Part shown: in pieces, positions 25,225 to 35,917 of the stretch
Layout of the letters: each line of letters starts with the position of its first letter
Numbering within the stretch: the first letter of the stretch is position 1
Source of the DNA: JAHRAW01 sp965203265
GTDB lineage: Bacteria > Pseudomonadota > Gammaproteobacteria > Arenicellales > Poriferihabitantaceae
DNA: 64,000 nt
Assembly: GCA_965203265.1 (NCBI GenBank)
Contig: CBDBBV010000002.1
Span: 806,001-870,000, forward strand
Direction of reading: 5' to 3'
Position numbers and translations under genes: made by a program
The notes under the pieces: model-generated
What the model was told of the DNA's origin: nothing
The model's input: only the letters and a program-made list of their open reading frames with translations
The model's database searches: none

Positions 25225-27252
25225 ATGAAAACCGCCGAATATCAACTGGAAAGCGGCTTTGAACCTGCCGGCGACCAACCCGCGGCCATTGCGGCGTTGC
25301 GCGCCGGGCTGGCGCACGGGGAGGCGTTTCAAACCCTGCTGGGGGTAACCGGCTCCGGCAAGACTTTCACCATGGCCAATATCATCGCCGCCACCGGTCG
25401 GCCGGCGCTGATATTGGCGCACAACAAGACTTTGGCGGCGCAGTTGTATTCCGAGATGCGCGACTTCTTCCCGCACAACGCCGTGGAATATTTCGTCTCC
25501 TATTACGATTACTACCAACCGGAGGCGTACATCCCCAGCTCCGACACCTATATCGAGAAGGACGCCTCGGTCAACGACCACATCGACCAGATGCGCCTGT
25601 CGGCCACCAAGGCACTGCTCGAACGCCCGGATGTCATCATCGTCGCCACCGTATCGGCGATCTACGGACTCGGCGATCCGGTGGCCTATCACGGCATGAT
25701 CCTGCACCTCAAACAGGGTGATCGGGTGGATCAGCGCGCCATCATCCAGCGCCTCGCGGAAATGCAGTACACGCGCAACGATCTCGAACTGCGTCGCGCC
25801 ACCTTCCGCGCTCGCGGGGATGTGATCGACGTGTATCCGGCGGAATCCGAGCGGTTGGCGACGCGCATCGGGCTGTTCGGCGACGAGGTGGAAAGTCTGG
25901 CGCGATTCGACCCCCTCACCGGCGCCGTCGAGAGCCGACCGAAACGGGTAACGATCTACCCGAAGAGTCACTATGTAACCGCCCCGGACACCATCCTCGG
26001 CATTCTCGACGGCATCAAGGATGAATTGCGCGAGCGCTTGGCGCAGTTGCGGCAGCAGGAAAAACTGTTGGAGGCGCAGCGGCTTGAGCAGCGCACTTTG
26101 TACGACCTCGAAATGATGCGGGAATTGGGCTATTGCACCGGCATCGAAAACTATTCCAGATTCCTCTCCGGGCGCGAAGCGGGGCAGCCGCCGCCGACCC
26201 TGATGGACTATCTGCCGGCCAACGCCATCTTGTTCGTCGACGAAAGCCACGCCACCATTCCCCAAGTCGGGGCGATGTATCGCGGCGACCGTTCGCGCAA
26301 GGAGAATCTGGTGGAGCACGGCTTTCGCCTGCCGTCCGCGTTGGACAATCGCCCGCTGCGATTCGACGAATTCGAGGGCTTACTGCCGCAGACCATCTTC
26401 GTTTCGGCGACGCCGGGGCCCTACGAGGAGCAGCGCGCCCCCGAAGTCGTCGATCAGGTGGTGCGGCCGACCGGCTTGCTGGAACCCGAACTCGAGGTGC
26501 GCCCGGTGGAGCAGCAAGTGGACGACCTGTTGTCGGAAATCCGCCTGCGAGTCGAGCGCGAGGAGCGCGTACTGGTAACCACTTTGACCAAGCGCATGGC
26601 CGAGGATCTCACCGAATACCTGCACGAACACCGCGTGCGGGTGCGCTATCTGCACTCCGACATCGACACGGTGGAGCGAGTCGAAATCATCCGCGACCTG
26701 CGCGCCGGTGTCTTCGATGTGCTGGTCGGCATCAATCTGTTGCGCGAAGGGTTGGACATTCCCGAGGTCTCGCTGGTGGCCATCCTCGACGCCGACAAGG
26801 AGGGCTTCCTGCGCTCGGCGCGCTCCCTCATCCAGACCATCGGCCGCGCCGCCCGCAACATCAATGGCCGGGTGATCCTGTACGCGGATCGGATCACGCA
26901 GGCCATCGAGCAGGCCATGCGGGAAACCGAACGGCGGCGCGACAAACAATCCGACTACAATCGGCGCCACCGCATACAGCCGAAGAGCATCGTCAAACCG
27001 GTCAAGGACATCATCGAGGGGGTTACCGCCAACGACATGAAGTGGGCCGAGCTGCCGGACTATCCAGCCGTCGCCGAGAACGATGAGGAGTATATTTGCG
27101 CGACACCGAAGGAACTTGGCAAGATGCTCAAGCAGCTGGAAAAGGAGATGTACAACTACGCCAAGAATCTGGAATTCGAAGCCGCCGCCGCCACCCGCGA
27201 CCGCATCAAGCGAATTCGAGACGGCAGTTTTCTCAGCGAGGCGAGTGCTTGA
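25225..27252 (+). CDS. uvrB: Excinuclease ABC subunit B
   Basis: This 675-residue helicase-like subunit verifies DNA damage and loads UvrC in nucleotide excision repair. Visible: Walker A GVTGSGKTFT, the damage-probing beta-hairpin segment YYDYYQPEAYIPSSDTYIEKD, DESHATIPQ, helicase motif VLVGINLLREGLD, QTIGRAARN, and a C-terminal UVR motif (KQLEKEMYNYAKNLEFEAAAATRD). ATG 25225 (MKTAEYQLESGFEPAGDQ) is the family start; the frame opens 18 codons earlier without homology. I see no LexA box. Confidence 0.97.
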   Translation: MKTAEYQLESGFEPAGDQPAAIAALRAGLAHGEAFQTLLGVTGSGKTFTMANIIAATGRPALILAHNKTLAAQLYSEMRDFFPHNAVEYFVSYYDYYQPEAYIPSSDTYIEKDASVNDHIDQMRLSATKALLERPDVIIVATVSAIYGLGDPVAYHGMILHLKQGDRVDQRAIIQRLAEMQYTRNDLELRRATFRARGDVIDVYPAESERLATRIGLFGDEVESLARFDPLTGAVESRPKRVTIYPKSHYVTAPDTILGILDGIKDELRERLAQLRQQEKLLEAQRLEQRTLYDLEMMRELGYCTGIENYSRFLSGREAGQPPPTLMDYLPANAILFVDESHATIPQVGAMYRGDRSRKENLVEHGFRLPSALDNRPLRFDEFEGLLPQTIFVSATPGPYEEQRAPEVVDQVVRPTGLLEPELEVRPVEQQVDDLLSEIRLRVEREERVLVTTLTKRMAEDLTEYLHEHRVRVRYLHSDIDTVERVEIIRDLRAGVFDVLVGINLLREGLDIPEVSLVAILDADKEGFLRSARSLIQTIGRAARNINGRVILYADRITQAIEQAMRETERRRDKQSDYNRRHRIQPKSIVKPVKDIIEGVTANDMKWAELPDYPAVAENDEEYICATPKELGKMLKQLEKEMYNYAKNLEFEAAAATRDRIKRIRDGSFLSEASA

Positions 27253-27276
27253 TGGGGAGGGGCGCGGCGCGCACGG

Positions 27277-27858
27277 CTAGAGCAACGCCACGCCCGCCTT
27301 CTCCAACATATCGATCAAGCGAATCAACGGCAGCCCGATGAGGGCGTTGGGATCGTCCCCCTGAAGTCGCTTCAACAACGCAATCCCCAACCCCTCCGCG
27401 CGCACGCTGCCGCAGCAGTCGTAGGGCCGCTCGGTTTCGAGATAACGCTCGATCAGATCCCGCGTCAACTGCCGGAACTCCACCACGAACGGTTCCACCG
27501 CCGACTGAAAATCATCCCGCGCGGCATCGTACAGAACCACGCCGGAATACAAGGTGATGACGGCGCCGGACATACCCTGCAACTGCTTCACCGCCGCCGC
27601 GTGGTTGCCCGGCTTGCCGATGATTTCCCCGTCGTGGTCGGCCACTTGATCCGAACCGATGATGAGCGCATCGGGAAAATGTTCCGCCACTGCCTTGGCC
27701 TTGGCCAACGACAACCGCGCCACCAACACGGGCGCGGATTCGTTCGGTAGGGGGGATTCATCGATGTTTGCCGCGTGAGGGGTGAACGGCAGGTTGACCT
27801 TCTCGAGAATTTGCCGCCGCCAGGGGGAGGCGGAGGCGAGGATGATGCGGCGGTTCAT
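27277..27858 (-). CDS. Maf family nucleotide pyrophosphatase, YceF type
   Basis: This 193-residue Maf/HAM1-fold enzyme hydrolyses non-canonical or methylated nucleoside triphosphates to monophosphates. The YceF subfamily prefers 7-methyl-GTP. Seen: ASASPWRRQIL, DESPLPNESA, GSDQVADHDGEIIGKPG and the catalytic-site segment RPYDCCGSVRAEG, which fits YceF (CAGSFKSEG type) better than YhdE. Convergent with uvrB, with 24 bases between the stops. It marks the left border of the defence island. Confidence 0.92.
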   Translation of the reverse strand: MNRRIILASASPWRRQILEKVNLPFTPHAANIDESPLPNESAPVLVARLSLAKAKAVAEHFPDALIIGSDQVADHDGEIIGKPGNHAAAVKQLQGMSGAVITLYSGVVLYDAARDDFQSAVEPFVVEFRQLTRDLIERYLETERPYDCCGSVRAEGLGIALLKRLQGDDPNALIGLPLIRLIDMLEKAGVALL

Positions 27859-27871
27859 GGTGTGGGGAAAA

Positions 27872-28852
27872 TTACGCGCCCACCCGGTCGCACTGTTCCT
27901 TCACCGCCCGCATGGCATTGATCAGTCGGCGCGCCTCGTTCTCGTTCGGTAGCGAATTGTTCGGATGCTGATGCACGAAGCGGTTGCGGATGCCGACCGC
28001 CGCCTTGCAGCCCACAATGAATTCGTGTTTCCGATACCGCCGGCACATCTCATCGACCAGTTCCGCCAAGGACGACCGGTCGTTTGGCGATTCCTTGATC
28101 AGCCGCGCCACATAGCACTCGAATTCGATGCTGGCGATCTGGCCGGCGAGGTGTACATCCGTGGCCAAAAGCGCCTCCGCCAACTGCCACCGTTCCAGTT
28201 CATCGAACAGCTGGCGAGTCAGATTGCCGACCCGAATTTCCCGCAGCGCCCAATCCTCCTTGTAACCCTGCAGCAGGGCGCGGTATTCGTGCCCGTCCTC
28301 GCCCAGTGCATTTTTCAACGCCCCGTCCAGCACGCCCACCTGCAACACCCACAAAGCCATATCCACATCCGCCGCCGTGTCGAAATTGCGCGCGTCCCGG
28401 ATGGCGCGCAGATTGCCCACATATTCCTTGTACTTTTCCTCGTGATTCTCTCGCGGGCCGAGGCCGAGCACATTTTCCATCGGCGGGCTCAGAATGCCGT
28501 ATTCCCGAGGCATGACGAAGCGCAGGATGGTGGAAACCAGTTCGATCTGGTGAAACACGCCCATGAGGTCGGCGATGGCGCTGTCCTCCTGCTTGGGCAG
28601 ATTCCAGAAATCCCACTGGATGGACGCGAGGAGCGACTCGATGTCCCCGCGCGGCGGGAAATAGCCGAATTCGTGGCGATCCCACCCCTTGGCATCGCGG
28701 ATATGCTTCACATCGTCGAAGGTAAGTTGGCGGCTGGAGCGGACGCGCTCCATATACTTTTGAATCTCGTCGAGATTGTGTTGCTGGCCGTATTGAATTT
28801 CCGTCAGTTTGCCGTGCAGGCGCAGGCAGTCGTGTAGGTAGTCGTTGGGCAT
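27872..28852 (-). CDS. Protein of unknown function with a HEPN-type RX4H motif
   Basis: I do not recognise this 326-residue protein. It is soluble and mostly helical, with no membrane segment. Near the C-terminus it has RNRFVH (R289-H294), which fits the R-X4-6-H signature of HEPN RNases, in a context (GCKAAVGIRNRFVHQHP) typical of helical HEPN-like folds. It starts 157 bases from hsdM1 on the opposite strand and ends 13 bases from maf. A role in defence, for example as an RNase effector or abortive-infection protein, is only inferred from the motif and location. Confidence 0.7.
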   Translation of the reverse strand: MPNDYLHDCLRLHGKLTEIQYGQQHNLDEIQKYMERVRSSRQLTFDDVKHIRDAKGWDRHEFGYFPPRGDIESLLASIQWDFWNLPKQEDSAIADLMGVFHQIELVSTILRFVMPREYGILSPPMENVLGLGPRENHEEKYKEYVGNLRAIRDARNFDTAADVDMALWVLQVGVLDGALKNALGEDGHEYRALLQGYKEDWALREIRVGNLTRQLFDELERWQLAEALLATDVHLAGQIASIEFECYVARLIKESPNDRSSLAELVDEMCRRYRKHEFIVGCKAAVGIRNRFVHQHPNNSLPNENEARRLINAMRAVKEQCDRVGA

Positions 28853-29009
28853 TGTCGTTTCAAAATTGTTTCATCGCTGGCCGACAATAGTAATTACGCC
28901 GCCTACCCATGTCAAAGATATGCCGCCCACCCAAGCCCGTGGCATTGACGGCGCACCGCCCGGCGGCATATCCTCGAACCGAACGACAATCACACGAGGC
29001 AAACACGGC

Positions 29010-30604
<1,595 letters not shown>

Positions 30605-30608
<4 letters not shown>

Positions 30609-31027
30609 CCATCAACACGGATTTTCTCGTGCGCTGCATCGACACGCTGGAATCGGCCTTCCAGCAGATGCAACAGCGCGAACCGTCCGACACTTTCTAC
30701 GATATATTCCGCGCGGCCTCCGTGAAGGAATTCGAAATCGTCCTCGAACAGTCCGGCAGCCTGTTGCAAAAACGCCTGCGCCCCTACTTCGCCAGCAACC
30801 GCCAAGTGGATCGGCTGACCTTCAAGGACACCTTCCGACACGCCGTCAAACGCGGCCTCATTTCCGCGGAAGCCTGCGAACGCTGGCTAACTTACCGCGA
30901 CAACCGCAACGACACCGCGCACAAATACGGCGAGGGATTCGCGGAAACCACGCTCACCTTGCTACCCGACTTCATCGGCGATGCCAAGGATCTGGCGAAA
31001 GTTCTGGCAGAGGACACCGATGACTGA
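30605..31027 (+). CDS. hepT: HepT-like HEPN toxin (nucleotidyltransferase substrate-binding family)
   Basis: This 140-residue all-helical protein belongs to the HI0074/HepT family. The RNase motif R-X4-H-X-Y is complete (R101, H106, Y108 in RNDTAHKY). In characterised HepT-MntA pairs HepT is the toxin, and MntA neutralises it by adding AMP to the motif Tyr. The gene starts within the hsdM stop (ATGA) and overlaps mntA by 8 bases, so it is translated as part of the R-M operon. Location between hsdM and hsdS is unusual. Confidence 0.88.
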
Positions 31028-31451
31028 CCGCCTGACCCTGCCGCGCCGCCATCGGGCACAGTTGGAAACACTGTTGCGCGAGTATCTGCCCGATGTGGAA
31101 GTGTGGGCCTACGGTAGCCGTGTCAGCGGCGAATGCCACGAGGGTAGCGACCTCGATCTGGTATTGCGCGGCCCGAACCTGCAACCACTAGGCAACGATT
31201 TTCACGATCTGCGAAAGGCCATCGAGCGATCCAACATCCCCATCCTCGTACAAATCCACGACTGGGCCGGCCTGCCTGAAGTCTTTCATCGGGAGATTGA
31301 GCGGGATTATGTGGTGGTGCAATATGGCGGGGATGAGCAGGGGGTGTGGGATGGTGGTGCAGGGGCGGCGGCGAAGTCTCGGGAGGGGGGCAAGGCGGGG
31401 ATGGTGGGTCGGGTGGCTGATGTAGATGTGGTGGAGTTGGGGGATGAATAG
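31020..31451 (+). CDS. mntA: MntA-like minimal nucleotidyltransferase antitoxin
   Basis: The 143-residue product has the minimal nucleotidyltransferase signature GS-X10-DXD: G32, S33, then D44 and D46 (YGSRVSGECHEGSDLDLVL). It should AMPylate the partner HepT. The last 40 residues are low complexity, rich in Gly and Val, encoded by an extremely G-rich strand, and do not belong to the family, so the original C-terminus may have been replaced by read-through. It overlaps hepT by 8 bases and hsdS1 by 8 bases. Confidence 0.85.
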   Translation: MTDRLTLPRRHRAQLETLLREYLPDVEVWAYGSRVSGECHEGSDLDLVLRGPNLQPLGNDFHDLRKAIERSNIPILVQIHDWAGLPEVFHREIERDYVVVQYGGDEQGVWDGGAGAAAKSREGGKAGMVGRVADVDVVELGDE

Positions 31452-31470
31452 GGGTTGGCGGGAGGTGGCG
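31328..31470 (+). other. G-run-rich stretch before and across the hsdS1 start
   Basis: Many runs of three to six G with short spacers on the plus strand, across the 3' end of mntA and the first codons of hsdS1. It fits the general pattern of a G-quadruplex-forming sequence. Function unknown. Confidence 0.5.
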
Positions 31471-32652
31471 CTTGGCGATGTGCTGAATTTTTCCAATGGC
31501 GCGTCTAGTCCAGATCGCTCTGACGACTTACCATATCCAGTATATGGTTCAAATGGAATACTCGGTTTTACTGGAGAAACGAATACGAATTCCAATACAA
31601 TTGTTATTGGAAGGGTAGGAAGTTGTGGAGCACTGCATTTTAGTAAAAAGCCATGCTGGGTAACAGATAATGCTATTCGGGGTTCTACAGTAGAAGGGAA
31701 CGATCCCAAATTTCTATTTTATCTGCTTCATACTCTTCGCCTGAATAATCGGAGAACAGGATCAGCCCAACCATTAATTAACCAAAACACTCTTTCGTCG
31801 ATTTCTATACTTATACCACCTCTCCCCGAACAACGTTCCATCGCCTACATCCTCGGCACACTTGACGACAAGATTGACCTAAACAACCGCATGAACCAAA
31901 CCCTCGAAGAAATGGCACAGGCACTCTTCAAATTCTGGTTCATCGATTTCGGCCCCGTCCGCGCCAAAATGGAAAGCCGCTGGCACCGTGGCCAATCCCT
32001 TCCCGGCCTGCCTGCTGATTGCTACGATTTGTTTCCTGACCGGCTTGTGCAGTCGGAATTGGGGGAGATACCGGAGGGGTGGGAGGTGAAACCGCTTGAC
32101 GAAATCGCCAAATTCCAAAATGGACTTGCTTTGCAGAAGTTCCGGCCAACAGGAAATGAAAATCGTCTACCAGTCGTAAAGATTTCTCAACTACGAAATG
32201 GGCACGCGGAAGGCGCAGAATGGGCTATAGATAGTATCAATCCAGACTGTATAATTGACGATGGCGATGTCGTTTTCTCATGGTCAGGTAGCTTGCTTGT
32301 CAAAGTTTGGCGTGGTGGGCGGGCTGCCCTCAATCAACATCTATTCAAAGTAACATCAACACAATACCCGAAATGGTTCTATCTAAAGTGCACTGAATTG
32401 CATCTGGCAGAATTCCAAGAAATCGCTGCGGGCAAGGCTACGACAATGGGGCATATCAAGCGAGAACACCTGAAAAGCGCAAAGTGCGTAGTGCCAAATC
32501 AGGAAATTTTTAGCGCGGTTGATGGTATTTTCTCTAAATTGCTCGCACGGCAGAATTCTGCTGACTTGCAATCTCGATCTTTAGCTGCCCAGCGGAAAGT
32601 TTTATTACCAAAACTGGTAGGCGGAAAGGTAAATTTTCTTAATACAAGGTGA
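31444..32652 (+). CDS. hsdS: Type I specificity subunit HsdS (system 1)
   Basis: This 402-residue subunit reads the bipartite target. TRD1 covers about residues 1-115, then the first conserved helix (LPEQRSIAYILGTLDDKIDLNNRMNQTL). TRD2 starts near SELGEIPEGWEVKPLDEIAKFQNG, followed by a terminal helix. ATG 31444 gives MNRGWREVALGDV, the family start, and overlaps mntA by 8 bases. Base composition changes inside the gene: the TRD-coding parts are clearly more AT-rich than hsdM1 and the central conserved part, the mosaic expected from TRD exchange. Confidence 0.93.
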   Translation: MNRGWREVALGDVLNFSNGASSPDRSDDLPYPVYGSNGILGFTGETNTNSNTIVIGRVGSCGALHFSKKPCWVTDNAIRGSTVEGNDPKFLFYLLHTLRLNNRRTGSAQPLINQNTLSSISILIPPLPEQRSIAYILGTLDDKIDLNNRMNQTLEEMAQALFKFWFIDFGPVRAKMESRWHRGQSLPGLPADCYDLFPDRLVQSELGEIPEGWEVKPLDEIAKFQNGLALQKFRPTGNENRLPVVKISQLRNGHAEGAEWAIDSINPDCIIDDGDVVFSWSGSLLVKVWRGGRAALNQHLFKVTSTQYPKWFYLKCTELHLAEFQEIAAGKATTMGHIKREHLKSAKCVVPNQEIFSAVDGIFSKLLARQNSADLQSRSLAAQRKVLLPKLVGGKVNFLNTR

Positions 32653-32658
32653 AAACTG

Positions 32659-34635
32659 ATGCCAACTAATACACTTACAAGTTTAGCAATTTTGAGGGTG
32701 AACAGAAGCAACAGCACTGATTACCTTGACTATCTTCGCCCATTTGTTCTTCATATTCTGAGTGAGAATAAAATTGAATCAATCACTGATGACGAAGTGA
32801 AAAAATGTATCCTAGAAAAATTTGGCTTAGAAATACCGCACGCCACAATTGCGATTGTTTTAAAGCGTCTATCGAAGAAACGTTATCTAAAGAGAGAAAG
32901 AGGTTCATATTGGATAATTGGCGATTTACCAGATACCCAAATAATTCCCGAACAGGCAAAAGCAGCTCGAAAAATCAATGCTATACTGGCAGGATTACAG
33001 CAATTCTCACAAGAAACAACCAATCCAATTAATGATAATGAAAGAGCTATTATCGCCATCTGTGCATTCCTTTCTGAGTTTGATATTTCATTCCTACGAT
33101 CCTATTTACAGGGAACAGCCCTTCCCCAGATAAATACAGCTCATTCAAAAGATGTCGTATTAGTTGCTCAATACGTGCAACATATAGAAAAATTTTCACC
33201 GGATCTATTCGATAGTTTCTTTATATTAGTACAAGGGCATATGCTTGCGAATGCTTTAACGTGCCCAGACCTGCATAGTATTTCTCCCACATACAGAGGG
33301 GTAACATTTTATCTCGACACACAGTTGCTTATTTATATTCTCGAACTGGGAGGTCAAGCTAACGAAGTTTCATCCCGCGAACTGATTGATTTACTAATCG
33401 ATCTTGGGGGGAAAGTGCGGACATTTTCTCACTCTTTCCAAGAATTGAAACGAATTCTACAAACCATTGCAGATAAATTGGATCCCACGAAAATTTACTT
33501 GCAGGATGGGTATGGAACCATTTTTTATGAAGCAAAAAAAAATAATTTAAGCAGTTCCGATATATTTATTATAATAGAATCATTAGAAGAAAAACTTAAC
33601 GAAAAAAGAATTATAGTAGAACGTACCCCACCTTCCAACAAAAGATTTCAGATTGATGAATCTGCTTTCGGTCGCATTCTTAACCATCATGTGAACTATT
33701 TTAACCGTCATATGAACTATGAAAATTTTCTTGCAAAAGATCATGATATCAAGTGTGTCCGTAGCATCTATGCAATTCGGCAGGACAAGCTATCGCTTTC
33801 AATAGAGAAGACCAATTCCATATTTGTTACTAACAATAGCGGTTTTGCAAAAGCAGCTGGGGAGTATGTGCCTGAACACAGTTCGCGTGAGGAAATTTCG
33901 AGCGTGATCACTTCAACTAGCCTAGCTAATATAGCTTGGTTAAAGGCACCAATGAAGTCGCAATCAATACCGAAAACTCAGCTATTTGCAGTGGCTTATG
34001 CTGCGCTCAAACCTTCTGATGTTTTGCTAAAAAAGTACTTGATGGAAATTGATGAACTTAAATCGAAAGGAAAAATTACGCAGCGCGCACACCAACTCCT
34101 TAGAAGTAGCTCGCAAGCAATCGATGAAGTCATGAATCTGACACTTGGAGAACAAGATACGCTAAATGAGGAAACAGTGATGCAGATCAATAATAGACTG
34201 ACATCAACAATTAAAAAAGAAGAATCTGATAAACTTGCACAGGAGAAAAAAAACCATGAAAAAACCCGCAATTATCTATTGCGTGAACAGTCTATTAATA
34301 AAAAAATAATTGAAAATATTAACAGGAAATGTGATAAAACAGCTACTGTAATGGCTTGGATTTTTTCAATATTGATTTCAATTTGCGTGTTAGCAGCCTT
34401 ACTTATTTTTGTGTTTATCAAGTATGAATTACACACAATAGATTTGTTGATATTATTGGGTTTTGGAATATGTTTTGTTGTAAGTTTATTAGTTTGTTCT
34501 ATAGACACAAAACTTGCTAATAATTTGAAAAAACTGCATCAATGCGCAAAAACTAAATGCAAGATTTTCTTTGTCAAAAAAGCATGTAAGTCTGTCGGGA
34601 TTGATTTCAATGAATGGGATAATCTTTTGAAATGA
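32659..34635 (+). CDS. Winged-helix/PIN-like protein with two C-terminal membrane helices
   Basis: I do not recognise this 658-residue protein as a named family. The N-terminus (residues 25-90) looks like a winged helix. Residues 210-400 have the spacing of a PIN-like nuclease: D220 in TFYLDTQLLIYIL, E262 in SFQELKRIL, D361/D363 before a helix, and TNN (391-393) after a strand (IFVTNNSGFAKAA). A coiled-coil-like region (about 500-560) leads to two membrane helices (about 565-590 and 596-618). It starts 7 bases after hsdS1 with AAGGTG as Shine-Dalgarno. The gene is strongly AT-rich compared with the host. It may be a membrane-tethered RNA/DNA effector; function inferred. Confidence 0.75.
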   Translation: MPTNTLTSLAILRVNRSNSTDYLDYLRPFVLHILSENKIESITDDEVKKCILEKFGLEIPHATIAIVLKRLSKKRYLKRERGSYWIIGDLPDTQIIPEQAKAARKINAILAGLQQFSQETTNPINDNERAIIAICAFLSEFDISFLRSYLQGTALPQINTAHSKDVVLVAQYVQHIEKFSPDLFDSFFILVQGHMLANALTCPDLHSISPTYRGVTFYLDTQLLIYILELGGQANEVSSRELIDLLIDLGGKVRTFSHSFQELKRILQTIADKLDPTKIYLQDGYGTIFYEAKKNNLSSSDIFIIIESLEEKLNEKRIIVERTPPSNKRFQIDESAFGRILNHHVNYFNRHMNYENFLAKDHDIKCVRSIYAIRQDKLSLSIEKTNSIFVTNNSGFAKAAGEYVPEHSSREEISSVITSTSLANIAWLKAPMKSQSIPKTQLFAVAYAALKPSDVLLKKYLMEIDELKSKGKITQRAHQLLRSSSQAIDEVMNLTLGEQDTLNEETVMQINNRLTSTIKKEESDKLAQEKKNHEKTRNYLLREQSINKKIIENINRKCDKTATVMAWIFSILISICVLAALLIFVFIKYELHTIDLLILLGFGICFVVSLLVCSIDTKLANNLKKLHQCAKTKCKIFFVKKACKSVGIDFNEWDNLLK

Positions 34636-34655
34636 TCATTTTTATAGACTATGAA
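34627..34655 (+). promoter_or_regulatory. Possible promoter for the first Fic gene
   Basis: TTGAAA (34627-34632), 17 bases, TATGAA (34650-34655), 44 bases before the Fic ATG. The sequence is AT-rich, so a chance match is possible. Confidence 0.35.
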
Positions 34656-34698
34656 ACAAATCAAATTACTAACACCATTACCATAATAGAAAAATACC

Positions 34699-35817
34699 AT
34701 GAAACCAGCTCTCTACCACACCGACCACTTCCCACCAAAAAAATTAAACTGGGAAAAAATTCTACCAATAATAGGCCATGCCCACGCCGCAGTCGCCGCA
34801 TATAGCGCAATGCTGTACCGCATGCCCAACACAAGCATTCTCCTATCACCATTGGCCACACAGGAGGCCATCCTGTCCAACCGAATCGAAGGAACAATTA
34901 CAACCCTAACCGAGGTGTTGACCTTCGAGGCGGGCGGAAATTTATCCACGGAAAGAACGGATGCCGGCGCAGACATACAAGAAGTATCCAATTATCGTTA
35001 CGCGCTAACCGACGCCATTGAATCAATGACCAAAATACCCATTTCACAACGACTAATCAGAGATACGCATAAAATTTTGATGCGAGGCGTGCGTGGCGCC
35101 AACAAGGATCCCGGAAACTATCGCCGCATAGCAAACTGGATTGGCCCGCCGGGCTCTACAATCGAAAATGCCAGATTCATACCCTGTCCGGTCGAGCATT
35201 TACCCGATGCCATGAGCGCATGGGAATCCTACATACATGAGGATACGCAAGACCATCTGGTACAACTTGCAATCGTCCACGCGGAGTTTGAAGCGATACA
35301 TCCTTTCTTGGATGGCAATGGACGGCTGGGTCGGCTGATTGTGCCCCTGTTCATGGTTGCAAAGGGCATTTTGTCGCATCCCCATTTCTACATCAGCGAG
35401 TATCTGGATTCTCATCGAGACGAGTATTATGAGCGACTTTTGGCCGTGTCCCGGGATGACGATTGGACCGGCTGGTGCACATTTTTTCTGCAGGCCATTA
35501 CCGAACAAGCGCAAAAGAATCGATCAAGAGTCCAAGATATTCTCGATCTCTACAATGAACGGCTGGAATGGATATTGGAGAAAACCCATTCCCAATACGG
35601 CCGCCGAGCCCTCGATCGGATATTCCACACCCCCATTTTCAGCACATCGGATTTCACCGCCAATTCGGGCATTCCCAAGCAGACGGCAAATCGAATTTTG
35701 CGCATTCTCAGGGACAATGACATGCTGCGGGTGCTGATGGCTCCCCGAGGACGCCGCCCTGCAATTCTGGTATTCCTCGAACTGCTGAATATCGCCGAGG
35801 GCAGATCGGAATCATGA
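34699..35817 (+). CDS. Fic family protein (first copy)
   Basis: This 372-residue protein has the full Fic active-site motif HPFLDGNGRLGR (from H201), so it should transfer AMP or another nucleotide part to a protein hydroxyl. Residues 60-65 (SNRIEG) fit the inhibitory S-x3-E-G helix of class II Fic proteins, so it is probably self-inhibited. A winged-helix-like C-terminus (about 310-372) follows. The gene sits between the PIN-like gene and the SIR2 gene in the plus-strand R-M operon. The target protein is unknown. Confidence 0.9.
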   Translation: MKPALYHTDHFPPKKLNWEKILPIIGHAHAAVAAYSAMLYRMPNTSILLSPLATQEAILSNRIEGTITTLTEVLTFEAGGNLSTERTDAGADIQEVSNYRYALTDAIESMTKIPISQRLIRDTHKILMRGVRGANKDPGNYRRIANWIGPPGSTIENARFIPCPVEHLPDAMSAWESYIHEDTQDHLVQLAIVHAEFEAIHPFLDGNGRLGRLIVPLFMVAKGILSHPHFYISEYLDSHRDEYYERLLAVSRDDDWTGWCTFFLQAITEQAQKNRSRVQDILDLYNERLEWILEKTHSQYGRRALDRIFHTPIFSTSDFTANSGIPKQTANRILRILRDNDMLRVLMAPRGRRPAILVFLELLNIAEGRSES

Positions 35818-35917
35818 ATTTTGGGGTAAAATCAGCATTTAGAACTGCGGTAGGGCATGGCTAGCTGTAAGGTGTATACAGGGCAAAAATCAACTTAGCA
35901 GAAAGAAAAACGAGTAG

